In this document: positions 16,865 through 25,733 of the stretch, in pieces
Layout of the letters: each line of letters starts with the position of its first letter
Position numbering within the stretch: position 1 is the stretch's first letter
DNA from: WJMT01 sp964624145
GTDB lineage: Bacteria > Acidobacteriota > Aminicenantia > Aminicenantales > Aminicenantaceae
Length of the DNA: 64,000 bases
Assembly: GCA_964624145.1 (NCBI GenBank)
Contig: CAZUXT010000009.1
Coordinates: forward strand, 27,274 to 91,273
Direction of reading: 5' to 3'
Made by a program: the position numbers and the translations under genes
Notes under the pieces: generated by a model
What the model was told of the DNA's origin: nothing
Databases searched by the model: none
Seen by the model: the letters and a program-made list of their open reading frames with translations, nothing else

Positions 16865-19588
16865 ATGAAACCCAACAACTCATATCTTGTGAGACAAAAA
16901 AAAAGAATGGCCTTGCACCTGGTCGCCTTATGTATGATTCTTCCACCGCTGTTATCCGGTCCTGCCCAAAACAATTTGAAATTCAATCACTTATCTGTTG
17001 AAGAAGGGCTCTCAAATAGCCAGGTGAACTGCATGCTTCAGGACAGCAGGGGATTCTTTTGGATCGGAACCCAGGATGGACTGAACCGCTTTGATGGCCA
17101 TTCCTTTGTGGTTTTTCAGAAACAACAGAGTAATCCCAATTCAATTTCCGGAAACGGAGTCTGGGCCTTATGTGAAGACAGAAAGGGAAATATATGGATA
17201 GGCACTTATGGACAGGGTTTAAATAAACTGAATACCCGGACCGGACAGTTTACTCATTATAAAAATGTCAAAGGAGATCCGCATTCATTATGTGATAACC
17301 GGGTTGTCACTCTGTTTGAAGATTCGCATGAAAGGATATGGGTGGGAACAGATCAGGGTGGTTTCTGCTGGTTCGAACCAAAAGAGGCAATTTTCCAACA
17401 ACCCGAAGAAATAAAGAACAGAAAAAACAATAGAGGAAGCCGGATCTTCTGTTTTCTTGAAGATGATCCGGGGGAGATCTGGATTGGTTCGGACTCAGGG
17501 ATTTTAAGATATGAGCCTGAAACCGGGATATTCTCAGATGTCTTTGACTCGGCTCATAAAGAATCCTTTTCTTTAAACAGGGGGGTTTTTGATATCTTAA
17601 AGGAAGAAAACGGCCGGATATGGTTAGGTCTCCGGCATGGTATCCTGGAATTCGATCCGGAGAAAAAGAGGGGTTTCCTGTATCCCTTTGATCCTGATTA
17701 TAAAACTGACTCCAGCGTTGATCTTTGGGAGGATTCATCCGGAATTATTTGGTCAGTCCGCGGAAGCGCGGGGTTAGAACGGGTGGATCGTGAAAATAAA
17801 AATCTAATTCACTATCCGATAGATCCCTATGATCCCTATGGTTTGAGCACTGATGAGCTCTCATGTCTATTTGAGGATAAATCAGGTTTGTTATGGATAG
17901 GAACCAATGACGGGATATTCCAGTTGAATGAAAGGCGGTTCTCAATCACTCATTACTACCAGAAATTACAAGACAAAATAAGCTTGAGTGATAACAGAGT
18001 GGCTGCTATTCTTGAAGATAGTTCTGGTTTTCTCTGGTTCGGAACATCAGAAGGATTGAGCCAGTTTGACCGCAAATCCAACAAATTTATTCACTTTCAG
18101 CAAGGATTCCCCAATTCCATCAGCCAGAACCAGGTGTGGGCTTTGGAGGAAGATATCAACAAAAGATTGTGGATAGGCACTTTTGGTGAAGGAGTGTATC
18201 TCCTAGACCTCAAAACAGGGAAACTCACACATTTTCGAAATAGGCCTAACGATCCAAAGAGTTTGAGTCATGATGTGGCCTTAGAAATATATAGGGATCA
18301 CAAAAGAAGGATGTGGGTGGGAACAGACGGAGGGGGACTGAATTTGTATGACAAAGAAGAAAACGGCTTTATCCGTTTTCAGCATGATCCAAGAAATCCT
18401 TCTTCCATCGGCAGTGATATTGTCATGGACATCATGCAGGATCAAAAGGGCTATTATTGGGTAGCAACGTGGGGTGGAGGACTGAACCGGTTTGATGGAC
18501 AAACCAACAATTTTACGCATTTCAATCATGATTCTGAAGACCCAGATTCACTGAGCTTTGATATTGTCCTTTGTGTTATAGAAGATAAGAAAGGAAATAT
18601 CTGGGCAGGAACGTATGGCGGTGGGTTGAACAGGTTGAATCCCGAATCCGAAACATTCAATCACTTTACAGTGGAGGACGGCCTTCCCAATAATAATGTT
18701 TTGGGAATACTGGAAGACTCTCAGGGTGTTCTGTGGTTCAGCACTTATTCGGGGTTGGCTCGATTTAATCCGGATAGTCAGGCTTGTATTACCTTTAATC
18801 AACAGGATGGAATTCTAAGTAACGAGTTCAATATCGGAGCCTATTATAAGACGCGTCAAGGAGAGCTTTTTTTTGGTGGGAAAAAGGGTGTCTCGGCTTT
18901 CTTCCCTGAAGATTTAAAGAAGAGTACTTTTCTACATCCTCTTCGTTTTAGCTCTCTTGAGATATTTGGGAAAGAGGGTGGAAAAGAATACTTTATTTCA
19001 GAGAAAACAAAAGTAAAAATTTCTTATAAAGATTCTTTCCAGTTGAGTTTCTCCTCTATGGATTACAACAATTCAGACAAAAATCAATACGCTTATAAGA
19101 TGGGAGGATACCAGGCTGATTGGATTGAACTGGGGAATAAAAACACCCTCACTTTTGCCAATTTAAAACCTGGTTCTTATAAATTAAGAGTGAAAGGCAC
19201 AAACAGTGACGGAGTATGGAATCCGGAGGAGGCTTCTCTTGCCATTCATGTCTCGCCGCCTTTCTGGGGTACCTGGTGGTTTCGTGCTTTCATTGTTCTT
19301 ATCGGAGCGGCCTTGTTAATTAACTGGCACCAAAACCGGATGCAGAGGTTAACGAGACGTTTGAAAACTGAAGCCCAGGTAGAACGCTTGTGTTTGAAAT
19401 ATAAAATATCTGAAAGGGAGATCGAGATCATAAAGTTATTATTAAGGGGCTTTAATAGGGCTCAGGTTGCGGATAAACTCTTTATTTCAGAATTAACGGT
19501 GAGAAACCATATCTATTCTATATATAAAAAACTGGGCATAAAGAATCGAGCCCAGTTGTTGGAGCTCTTCCGCTATATGGACCGTTAG
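16865..19588 (+). CDS. Membrane-tethered propeller regulator: Reg_prop blades, Y_Y_Y domain, LuxR helix-turn-helix
   Basis: A 907-residue one-component sensor. After a signal/anchor near residues 16-32, two-component-regulator propeller repeats fill roughly 38-690 (SRGFFWIGTQDGLNRFDG, KGNIWIGTYGQGLNKL and many more). The Y_Y_Y beta-sandwich is at about 710-795, a single transmembrane helix at about 798-816, and a short coiled linker. A LuxR/GerE-type helix-turn-helix ends the protein (KISEREIEIIKLLLRGFNRAQVADKLFISELTVRNHI is its span, about 845-880). There is no histidine kinase or receiver domain, so an extracytoplasmic signal is probably passed directly to DNA binding at the membrane. The ligand is unknown; Bacteroidota relatives often sense glycans. 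The ATG has only a weak ribosome site. Confidence 0.9.
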   Translation: MKPNNSYLVRQKKRMALHLVALCMILPPLLSGPAQNNLKFNHLSVEEGLSNSQVNCMLQDSRGFFWIGTQDGLNRFDGHSFVVFQKQQSNPNSISGNGVWALCEDRKGNIWIGTYGQGLNKLNTRTGQFTHYKNVKGDPHSLCDNRVVTLFEDSHERIWVGTDQGGFCWFEPKEAIFQQPEEIKNRKNNRGSRIFCFLEDDPGEIWIGSDSGILRYEPETGIFSDVFDSAHKESFSLNRGVFDILKEENGRIWLGLRHGILEFDPEKKRGFLYPFDPDYKTDSSVDLWEDSSGIIWSVRGSAGLERVDRENKNLIHYPIDPYDPYGLSTDELSCLFEDKSGLLWIGTNDGIFQLNERRFSITHYYQKLQDKISLSDNRVAAILEDSSGFLWFGTSEGLSQFDRKSNKFIHFQQGFPNSISQNQVWALEEDINKRLWIGTFGEGVYLLDLKTGKLTHFRNRPNDPKSLSHDVALEIYRDHKRRMWVGTDGGGLNLYDKEENGFIRFQHDPRNPSSIGSDIVMDIMQDQKGYYWVATWGGGLNRFDGQTNNFTHFNHDSEDPDSLSFDIVLCVIEDKKGNIWAGTYGGGLNRLNPESETFNHFTVEDGLPNNNVLGILEDSQGVLWFSTYSGLARFNPDSQACITFNQQDGILSNEFNIGAYYKTRQGELFFGGKKGVSAFFPEDLKKSTFLHPLRFSSLEIFGKEGGKEYFISEKTKVKISYKDSFQLSFSSMDYNNSDKNQYAYKMGGYQADWIELGNKNTLTFANLKPGSYKLRVKGTNSDGVWNPEEASLAIHVSPPFWGTWWFRAFIVLIGAALLINWHQNRMQRLTRRLKTEAQVERLCLKYKISEREIEIIKLLLRGFNRAQVADKLFISELTVRNHIYSIYKKLGIKNRAQLLELFRYMDR

Positions 19589-19637
19589 AGTTTCTATTGG
19601 TGTTTGTTTTCAGAGTCTTTATAGGTCCATAGATTCT

Positions 19638-20261
19638 TCAGTAATTTTTTGATTTGAATAGCTTAGGAAAATATTTCCCTGTTTTCTTGATGTAATTTTG
19701 ATAGTCTTCACCGAACCTCTCCAGCAGTTGTTTTTCTTCATAGGGGGACCTAACAAGGCAGACAATAACAGAAACAGCTATTAAGAGGATTCCAAGAGCC
19801 CAGTTTGAGGTGATTAAAAAAGCGGAGACCATGAACGGAATGAAAGCCACATTTATGGGATGCCTTAGGTAGCTGTAGACTCCTGTGGTTATGAGTGAAT
19901 GGTTTTTATGGAATCCTCTGGTTCCATGATATTCGGTTTTGATTGAACGGAAAGCCCACCAGAAAAAACCCATTGAAAAGCCTAGAAGTATAAGCCCTAT
20001 CCAGTTTATCAGCAGGGGAAAGTCCAGATATGCCCAGGAAAAATAAGTTTTTGGAAGCAGCCACTCTATAAGGAACACATAACCGGGGAAGCCCAGGATG
20101 CCCCGAATCCATAATAATGATTTTAATTCGGTTTTGTGGGCATTGAATTCATCAAAAGAGCACTGGTGTTTATTTTGAGCTCTTTTTGTCGCATTCTTAG
20201 TGAATACAATGATGAGAGTAAAGGCGCTAATAAAAACGGCTTTAAATATCCATATAACCAT
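19638..20261 (-). CDS. Isoprenylcysteine carboxyl methyltransferase-like membrane protein
   Basis: A 207-residue integral membrane protein with about five hydrophobic segments. The C-terminal half has the ICMT/PEMT-type SAM-binding pattern: GVYSYLRHPINVAF followed about 40 residues later by SPYEEKQLLERFGEDYQNY, where the E-E pair and the R-x-G-x-x-Y segment are diagnostic. Bacterial members methylate lipids, quinone-like molecules or small hydrophobic compounds; which one applies here is unknown. GGAAGAGA precedes the ATG. It lies 35 bases downstream of the PD40 lipoprotein gene on the same strand and may be co-transcribed with it. Confidence 0.82.
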   Translation of the reverse strand: MVIWIFKAVFISAFTLIIVFTKNATKRAQNKHQCSFDEFNAHKTELKSLLWIRGILGFPGYVFLIEWLLPKTYFSWAYLDFPLLINWIGLILLGFSMGFFWWAFRSIKTEYHGTRGFHKNHSLITTGVYSYLRHPINVAFIPFMVSAFLITSNWALGILLIAVSVIVCLVRSPYEEKQLLERFGEDYQNYIKKTGKYFPKLFKSKNY

Positions 20262-20296
20262 GATTCTCTTCCTTTCTTTTTATTGATCGTTTCATT

Positions 20297-21355
20297 TTAG
20301 ATGCTATTAAAATTTAAAAAAGACTCTTTTATCTTTTCATGAAAATCAAAGAGAAAGTCTGATCTCATCCAGTAAATATCCGACTTTCCATTTTGTGGTT
20401 CTTTATGGATTCTCCGCAGAAGATCCAGGGAAAGCTGATCATGGCTGAGCTGGTCTGAGAATTTATTTCTTGAGGCTCCAAAAAAGAAATATTTTCCATC
20501 AGGCGACACATACTGAGAGGAGGCATTTTGCTCAGGTTCGTTAACTTTTTCACCAAGATTAATGCCTTCTGACCAGTTGTCATTTTTATCTCGAAAAAAG
20601 ATATAGTGATCAGATAATCCGGGTGATACGGAATCATCTCGGCCTGCTACACAGGCTATCAAGAAACGTTCCTCTGGATCAATAAAGGCATTGTATGGAT
20701 TTCCTTTTTCGTTGATTTCCTTTGGCAGTAATTCTGGTTCCCTATATTTACCGTTGATATATTCAGATCGGAAGATGTTTGTTTTTCCTGAATTTTTATC
20801 AGAACGTGTGAAATAGAGAGTTCTTTGATGAGTAACTGAGGGATAGTATTCGTTATTGTCCGTATTAATCGGAAAACCGATATTATAAACTTTTCCCCAG
20901 GTGCCGTTATCAAGCCGGTCGACTGCCCAGATATTTTGATAGAACCAACCGGGTTTGGGTTCTTTTCCTTCAGGAGGTCGGGTGCAGAGAAAAAGAAGCC
21001 TTTTTCCGTCCGGAGTGACATGTGGTTCCAGATAGAGACACCTTGGGTCCCTGGCAAATGAAGCCACTTCTAAAGGACTCCATGTGCTGTCTTTATATTG
21101 AGTGTAAATAATGGTGGCATAGAATCCGTAAGCCACTCCGAAATACATCTCCTTTCCGTCCGGTGTCATAGTCACGTCTCTCTCAAAGCAACCTGTTGAA
21201 ACAGTCCCGGGCTTAAAAATTTCCGGATCATCTCCGGGTGTTGCCTGTCCAAAATATTCATTTTCAACTAAGGGAATGGATTCCTTTTTTTCACAACTCA
21301 TAAAAATAAAAATGAAGAGGATGATTAAAAGCAATGTGATGACGACTCTGGTCAT
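20297..21355 (-). CDS. PD40/WD40-like beta-propeller lipoprotein
   Basis: A 352-residue lipoprotein with a TolB-type PD40 propeller. I start at ATG 21355, with AAGGAG eight bases upstream; the longer frame to 21403 adds 16 residues without a ribosome site. The signal ends in an FMSC-type lipobox near residue 22. Repeats such as DVTMTPDGKEMYFGVAYG, PHVTPDGKRLLFLCTR and QYVSPDGKYFFFGASRN are PD40 blades; the protein has six or seven. These proteins are common on the outer membrane or periplasmic face and rarely have a known role. It is followed by the ICMT-like gene. Confidence 0.82.
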   Translation of the reverse strand: MTRVVITLLLIILFIFIFMSCEKKESIPLVENEYFGQATPGDDPEIFKPGTVSTGCFERDVTMTPDGKEMYFGVAYGFYATIIYTQYKDSTWSPLEVASFARDPRCLYLEPHVTPDGKRLLFLCTRPPEGKEPKPGWFYQNIWAVDRLDNGTWGKVYNIGFPINTDNNEYYPSVTHQRTLYFTRSDKNSGKTNIFRSEYINGKYREPELLPKEINEKGNPYNAFIDPEERFLIACVAGRDDSVSPGLSDHYIFFRDKNDNWSEGINLGEKVNEPEQNASSQYVSPDGKYFFFGASRNKFSDQLSHDQLSLDLLRRIHKEPQNGKSDIYWMRSDFLFDFHEKIKESFLNFNSI

Positions 21356-21428
21356 GAGTGTTTTCTCCTTATCTGTAATGATTCCAGATTTATCAAGAAT
21401 CAAGTTTTCTAAAATAGAAAAACTTGGT

Positions 21429-22781
21429 TTAATGGATCACCTTCTCAAGGACCACGCTGCGTCTTAAAAACTGGAGTTCGATTTGATCCACGACACCCAT
21501 ATCGCTCCTGTAAAACGAAACTTTCCAAGGATCATGATCACAGTAAAACGTATCTTTGCCTATGGGGTATATTTTATTCAGGCTGTTATCATCAAGCATT
21601 AGACATCCGTCAGAGATAAAAATGTTGACTCCAGCCCTATCGGGAGCTTCTTTCCAGGAATAAAACCCCACATATTCGTCATATAGACTTGGATCCATGG
21701 GAATGGGCTCAGGCCTTACCCAATCATATTCCATAGGTGTTTTCCCGTATTGGTCCTTTGCGCTCATGGGCACACCTTTTTGTTTGAGCATTTCATAGAG
21801 ATGGCGGTGACCGCATTTGGCTGCTAAATGCAGGGCATTCCATCCTTCTTTGGTTGTTTCTTTGGGGCTGGCACCTTTTTCAAATAAAAAGAGTACGGCC
21901 TCTTTATTGCCGCGCTGCACAGCTCTCAGCATGGGTGTGTACTCACCAAAAATATCCTTCACTTTTAAGCAGGGGGCTCCTCCCTTAGAGAACAAGAGTT
22001 CCAGCATATCTGGACGGTCGTGCTGGCAGACGCAGTGCATGGATGTGGTACTGGCACGGGTTATGATATTAACATCAGCTCCTAATTTGATAAGATACTG
22101 AAAAATATCCCATTTGCTGTAAGCTGCAGACAAAGTGAGAGGAGTGTGTCCGACCAGACTGTCTTTGGCATTCAATAGGTTTTGGTGGGAAGATAGAATG
22201 GATTTGACATTTTCGAGATTTCCGTCCCGGACCGCTTTATGGATATCAGGATAAGTGGCTTCATTTATTTCAATCTTCTTCAGCGCATACTTAAGTATTG
22301 GATCCTCAGCAGGAGGAAGGTCAGAGGCACAGGGCTGAATGATATGTTCAGGAATGACACCTCTACCGAAGTGGGGAGGAGATTTGCTGTCCAGCAGGAC
22401 ATAACCCAGAGGGATGCTTATCCTGTGTGAATTGAGAAAATGGGAGTGATTGAGAGATGGTTTGATTTCAGTATGACCGCAGCGGATAGAGCTCACAAAT
22501 GGTGCCAGAAGGCGGTAAAATTGCATTTCTGTCATTTCACGGTCAAGTTCTTTTTTAATTGCATTGGTTTGATCATTAAATCCATCCGGGCTTATGTAAG
22601 CATAGAGATGACCGTGAGCCTGTTTTAAGGTGGTGACAAGTGCATTGAAATCTTGCTCAAGTTCTGTCGGAGTGTATTTTTTTTCCGGATTATAGGGATG
22701 GGAGATATTTTCATTTGAACAATTAAAGAAAAGAACAATCAATACACAAAGAATCATGAAAAGTATTTTTCTGCGTTGCAT
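21429..22781 (-). CDS. Ankyrin-repeat lipoprotein built on an S41 protease frame that lacks the catalytic core
   Basis: About 450 residues from ATG 22781; an upstream ATG at 22811 is possible, and neither has a clear ribosome site. A signal with a cysteine near residue 21 suggests a lipoprotein. Residues ~35-115 match the N-terminal helical domain of S41 (tail-specific) proteases: a D-F-x-x-L-V-x-x-L-K-x-x-H-x-x-L-Y pattern, then FYRLLAPFVSSIRCGHTEI. After only ~35 residues comes the typical S41 C-terminal strand GRGVIPEHIIQP with DPILKYALKKI. The ~200 residues between them in the family, with the PDZ-like part and catalytic Ser/Lys, are missing. About five ankyrin repeats follow, then a YVGFYSW domain resembling the DUF3471-type barrel. 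It is likely a non-enzymatic binding protein. Confidence 0.72.
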   Translation of the reverse strand: MQRRKILFMILCVLIVLFFNCSNENISHPYNPEKKYTPTELEQDFNALVTTLKQAHGHLYAYISPDGFNDQTNAIKKELDREMTEMQFYRLLAPFVSSIRCGHTEIKPSLNHSHFLNSHRISIPLGYVLLDSKSPPHFGRGVIPEHIIQPCASDLPPAEDPILKYALKKIEINEATYPDIHKAVRDGNLENVKSILSSHQNLLNAKDSLVGHTPLTLSAAYSKWDIFQYLIKLGADVNIITRASTTSMHCVCQHDRPDMLELLFSKGGAPCLKVKDIFGEYTPMLRAVQRGNKEAVLFLFEKGASPKETTKEGWNALHLAAKCGHRHLYEMLKQKGVPMSAKDQYGKTPMEYDWVRPEPIPMDPSLYDEYVGFYSWKEAPDRAGVNIFISDGCLMLDDNSLNKIYPIGKDTFYCDHDPWKVSFYRSDMGVVDQIELQFLRRSVVLEKVIH

Positions 22782-22830
22782 TTCAAAACCTACGGTATTT
22801 TTTTGGATCATTCATGGTAACTGAATGTAT

Positions 22831-22874
22831 AAAATAGGGGAGTTAAAGGAGTCATGTAAATAGTACTTTTGTCT
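22831..22874 (-). promoter_or_regulatory. Candidate promoter of the ankyrin lipoprotein gene with AGACAAAAGTACTA motif
   Basis: On the minus strand AGACAAAAGTACTA (22874-22861) abuts a -35 TTTACA (22860-22855). An 18-base spacer leads to TATTTT (22836-22831). The motif is an exact copy of that upstream of the propeller-LuxR gene. Confidence 0.45.
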
Positions 22875-22901
22875 CAATTTGAAATTGAAGGTTCAAATTG
22901 A
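22874..22901. promoter_or_regulatory. Perfect inverted repeat in the divergent promoter region
   Basis: TCAATTTGAA (22874-22883) and TTCAAATTGA (22892-22901) are perfect 10-base arms around eight bases. It lies between the divergent ankyrin lipoprotein and triple-fusion genes, next to the 14-base motif, and looks like an operator for a dimeric regulator. The high AT content makes a cruciform possible as well. Confidence 0.4.
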
Positions 22902-22970
22902 AAAAGATTATGATAAAAATAAGTATATCTTTTATTTTATTCGGGAATATTCATAAAAAGTGAGGTTATT

Positions 22971-25733
22971 ATGAACATTTCAATAAAGATGCAAGTATGG
23001 ATTTTGATGGCTTTGATGGGGTTCTTTTTTTTCCTCAATCCTTTCATTCACGGTGAAGTTAATGATTCTTATCATGACGGAACAGATGTTGTTTTTGCCT
23101 GCATGATCGATCCCGGTTCAAATGAAATGGAGACCATAATATGGGTGAAAAGCATTCGAAAATTCGGGGGAAAGTATGCTTCAAATCCGGTTTGGATCTT
23201 TGTTCCCAACAGTATTGATCCTATCACTGCTTATACCCGGAGACATCTGGAAGAACTGGATGCCGTATTGTTTTGCTTTAAAGCTGATGAACGTATTCTG
23301 CGGTTTCCTTTTGCGGCCAAAGTCCTGGCTTCAGCAGAAGCAGAGAAGAGAGCCAAAGGAAAATATGGACTTCTGGCATGGATGGACCCGGATAATATCT
23401 TTGTGAATGAACCGGTCGAATTTGAAATTTCTCCGGAAAAGGCATTGGCTTACAGACCGGTCCACCACATCAACATAGGCAGCAGATACCATGAGCCGCT
23501 TGATGAGTTCTGGAGTTTGGTTTATAAAGACTGCCGTGTCCCTGATGAAAAAGTTTTTTTCATGAAGCCAACCGTTGAAGAAGAGCTCATAAGGCCGTAT
23601 TTCAATGCAGGTCATTTGCTTTTGAGGCCTGAGAAAGGGATTTTAAGTACCTGGGCAGAAACGTTTCACAGGCTGTACAGGAAACCGGAGTATGTTGAGT
23701 TTTACAAAAAAGATATCCGCTATGCCATTTTCGTTCACCAGGCTGTTTTATCTGCCGTCATTCTGGCAGAATTAGAGAATAAAGAACTAAGGGAGTTCCC
23801 ATCAAAATACAACTACACACTCAACCTTTATCACCAGATACCGGTCCATCGAAGGATTAAGAAGTTAAATGATTTAACCTCAGTCAGAATAGACTCGTAT
23901 GACCTTCCTCAATATTGGAGATCTCTCATGGAGATCGATGAGCCTCTGAAAAGCTGGATGGATGAACAGTTCCGGTTCAAGGGTGTGGAAATACTGGCCT
24001 ATTTTGGTCATAAAACCGGAGCTAATAATTTCTTGAACAGAGATATGTATGAACAATTCGGTTGGAATGTCACTATAGCAGGGCTTAGAGAGTCTGTGGA
24101 GGGTTGTGATTTCTATGCCAAATCCCTCAAAGTGAAACCGTTTATTCCTGAGGTCAGATTGGATGAAATAACAAATATCGGTCATTATGATGCGTTGGCT
24201 GTGATGCCGGTTTCGTCTTATTTTAATAAAGATCCTTACAGGGATTTACTGGATAATCCCCGGGCAATGGAAAAGGTAAAGGAAGCAGTCATGGGAAACA
24301 TTCCTGTGTCCACCATTTGTTCCGGGGCGAGGGTTCTTGCTGCCGCAGGGGTTATCAATGGAAAAAAGATACTGGGACAGCCCCCATTCAAAGAGGAATA
24401 TGCTCAAGCCGGGGCTGTTTATCTGGGTAAGGATTTTCCTCCTCAGATCGAAGGCAGCATTCTCACCGGGACGCGTGATCAGTATTATCATTATGTTATT
24501 TCCCTTGCTTTGTCTACCATGATCGAACAAAGAGGCCAGAGAGGAAAGCACAAATCCGAACCAGAAAAAGATATCATTTTTGCCCGAGATGCCCGTGTGG
24601 TGAAAAAAGGAGCTGCCTGGCAAAAAATAGTGGGTGGATTCGGAGCTGACGGGGGGAGAGATGTGGCTGAAACAGATGAGGGCGGATTGATTGTAACTGG
24701 ATATACGTTTTCCCAGGGATCAGGGGATGCTGATATTCTGGTTGTTAAAACTGATTCAAAAGGAGAAATGCAGTGGGCCCGGACTTTTGGGGGAGCCGGG
24801 ACTGAATATGGAAATGATTGTGAAGTACTGAGGGATGGTTATTTGATAACAGGATACACCACATCATTCGGAGCCGGATCTAAGGATGTGTATGTCATCA
24901 AAATTGATAAAGATGGAGAAGTGATTTGGGGAAAAACTTATGGGGGTCAAAGCTGGGATGTCGGGATGGCCTCCTGTGAGACAGACAAGGGCTATATGAT
25001 ATGCGGATTCACTCATTCCTTTGGAAAAGGAGAGGAAGATATCTATCTTATGAATCTTGACCGAGAAGGAAATCAGGTCTGGTGGAAAACTTACGGGGGA
25101 GAACGGTTTGAATTTGGAAATTCTATTGATAAACTTGAAAGCGGGAATTATATTATCGGTGCTTCAACAGGAACGTTCGGAAAAGGCAACTGCGATATGT
25201 ATTTGATTGAGGTTGATAAAGAGGGGAATGAAATCTGGGCCAACTCCATAGGAGGACAATTAGAAAGCGCTCTGCCTGAAGCGGGCCGGACTTTTTTTGA
25301 CTGGAGCTCAAAAATGAAACTCTGTTCAGATGAAGGGATTGTTTCAGTCGGTTACTCCAATGCCAGAGATATTATGAATGTTTTTGTGGTTAAAACAGAC
25401 AAAAAGGGAAATCTGTTGTGGGGGCAAAACCTGGGGAACAGCCCTTTTTACGACTACGGCTTTTCCATTGATGAAACAGTTCAAGGGGATTATGTGGTTT
25501 GCGGAGCCTCCAAATCTGTTGATGGGAACAATGAATTGTTTTTAGCGTTTCTGGACAGAGACGGAAGGGTTATTCTAAAATATGTCTACGGTGGTCCGGG
25601 TTCTGATTGGGGAAAGGCGGTCTGTGTCAAGAAGAACGGAGAGATTATCATAGCAGGCCATACGAATTCAGATAACTTCGGATCTTACGAATTATTCCTT
25701 ATGGAGCTGGAAGACTGGGAGTTAAATGAATAA
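22971..25733 (+). CDS. Exported fusion: glycosyltransferase-like domain, DJ-1/PfpI domain, seven-blade propeller
   Basis: A 920-residue protein in three parts. A signal peptide (about 1-28) precedes a Rossmann/GT-A-like region (about 33-310) with a DPD triad in LAWMDPDNIFVNEP and a YFNAGHLLLRP segment, as in nucleotide-sugar glycosyltransferases. Next is a DJ-1/PfpI-like class I glutaminase fold (about 325-515), with the nucleophile elbow TICSGARVLAAAGVI and its reactive cysteine. Seven repeats of ~50 residues (GG-x-x-x-D-x-G ... GYT ... D-x-x-V-V-K-x-D-x-x-G-x-x-x-W) close the protein as a probable seven-bladed propeller. GAGG lies six bases before the ATG. The stop overlaps the start of the PLP decarboxylase by eight bases. 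Function is unknown; export of a GT-like domain is odd because sugar nucleotides are cytoplasmic. Confidence 0.78.
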   Translation: MNISIKMQVWILMALMGFFFFLNPFIHGEVNDSYHDGTDVVFACMIDPGSNEMETIIWVKSIRKFGGKYASNPVWIFVPNSIDPITAYTRRHLEELDAVLFCFKADERILRFPFAAKVLASAEAEKRAKGKYGLLAWMDPDNIFVNEPVEFEISPEKALAYRPVHHINIGSRYHEPLDEFWSLVYKDCRVPDEKVFFMKPTVEEELIRPYFNAGHLLLRPEKGILSTWAETFHRLYRKPEYVEFYKKDIRYAIFVHQAVLSAVILAELENKELREFPSKYNYTLNLYHQIPVHRRIKKLNDLTSVRIDSYDLPQYWRSLMEIDEPLKSWMDEQFRFKGVEILAYFGHKTGANNFLNRDMYEQFGWNVTIAGLRESVEGCDFYAKSLKVKPFIPEVRLDEITNIGHYDALAVMPVSSYFNKDPYRDLLDNPRAMEKVKEAVMGNIPVSTICSGARVLAAAGVINGKKILGQPPFKEEYAQAGAVYLGKDFPPQIEGSILTGTRDQYYHYVISLALSTMIEQRGQRGKHKSEPEKDIIFARDARVVKKGAAWQKIVGGFGADGGRDVAETDEGGLIVTGYTFSQGSGDADILVVKTDSKGEMQWARTFGGAGTEYGNDCEVLRDGYLITGYTTSFGAGSKDVYVIKIDKDGEVIWGKTYGGQSWDVGMASCETDKGYMICGFTHSFGKGEEDIYLMNLDREGNQVWWKTYGGERFEFGNSIDKLESGNYIIGASTGTFGKGNCDMYLIEVDKEGNEIWANSIGGQLESALPEAGRTFFDWSSKMKLCSDEGIVSVGYSNARDIMNVFVVKTDKKGNLLWGQNLGNSPFYDYGFSIDETVQGDYVVCGASKSVDGNNELFLAFLDRDGRVILKYVYGGPGSDWGKAVCVKKNGEIIIAGHTNSDNFGSYELFLMELEDWELNE

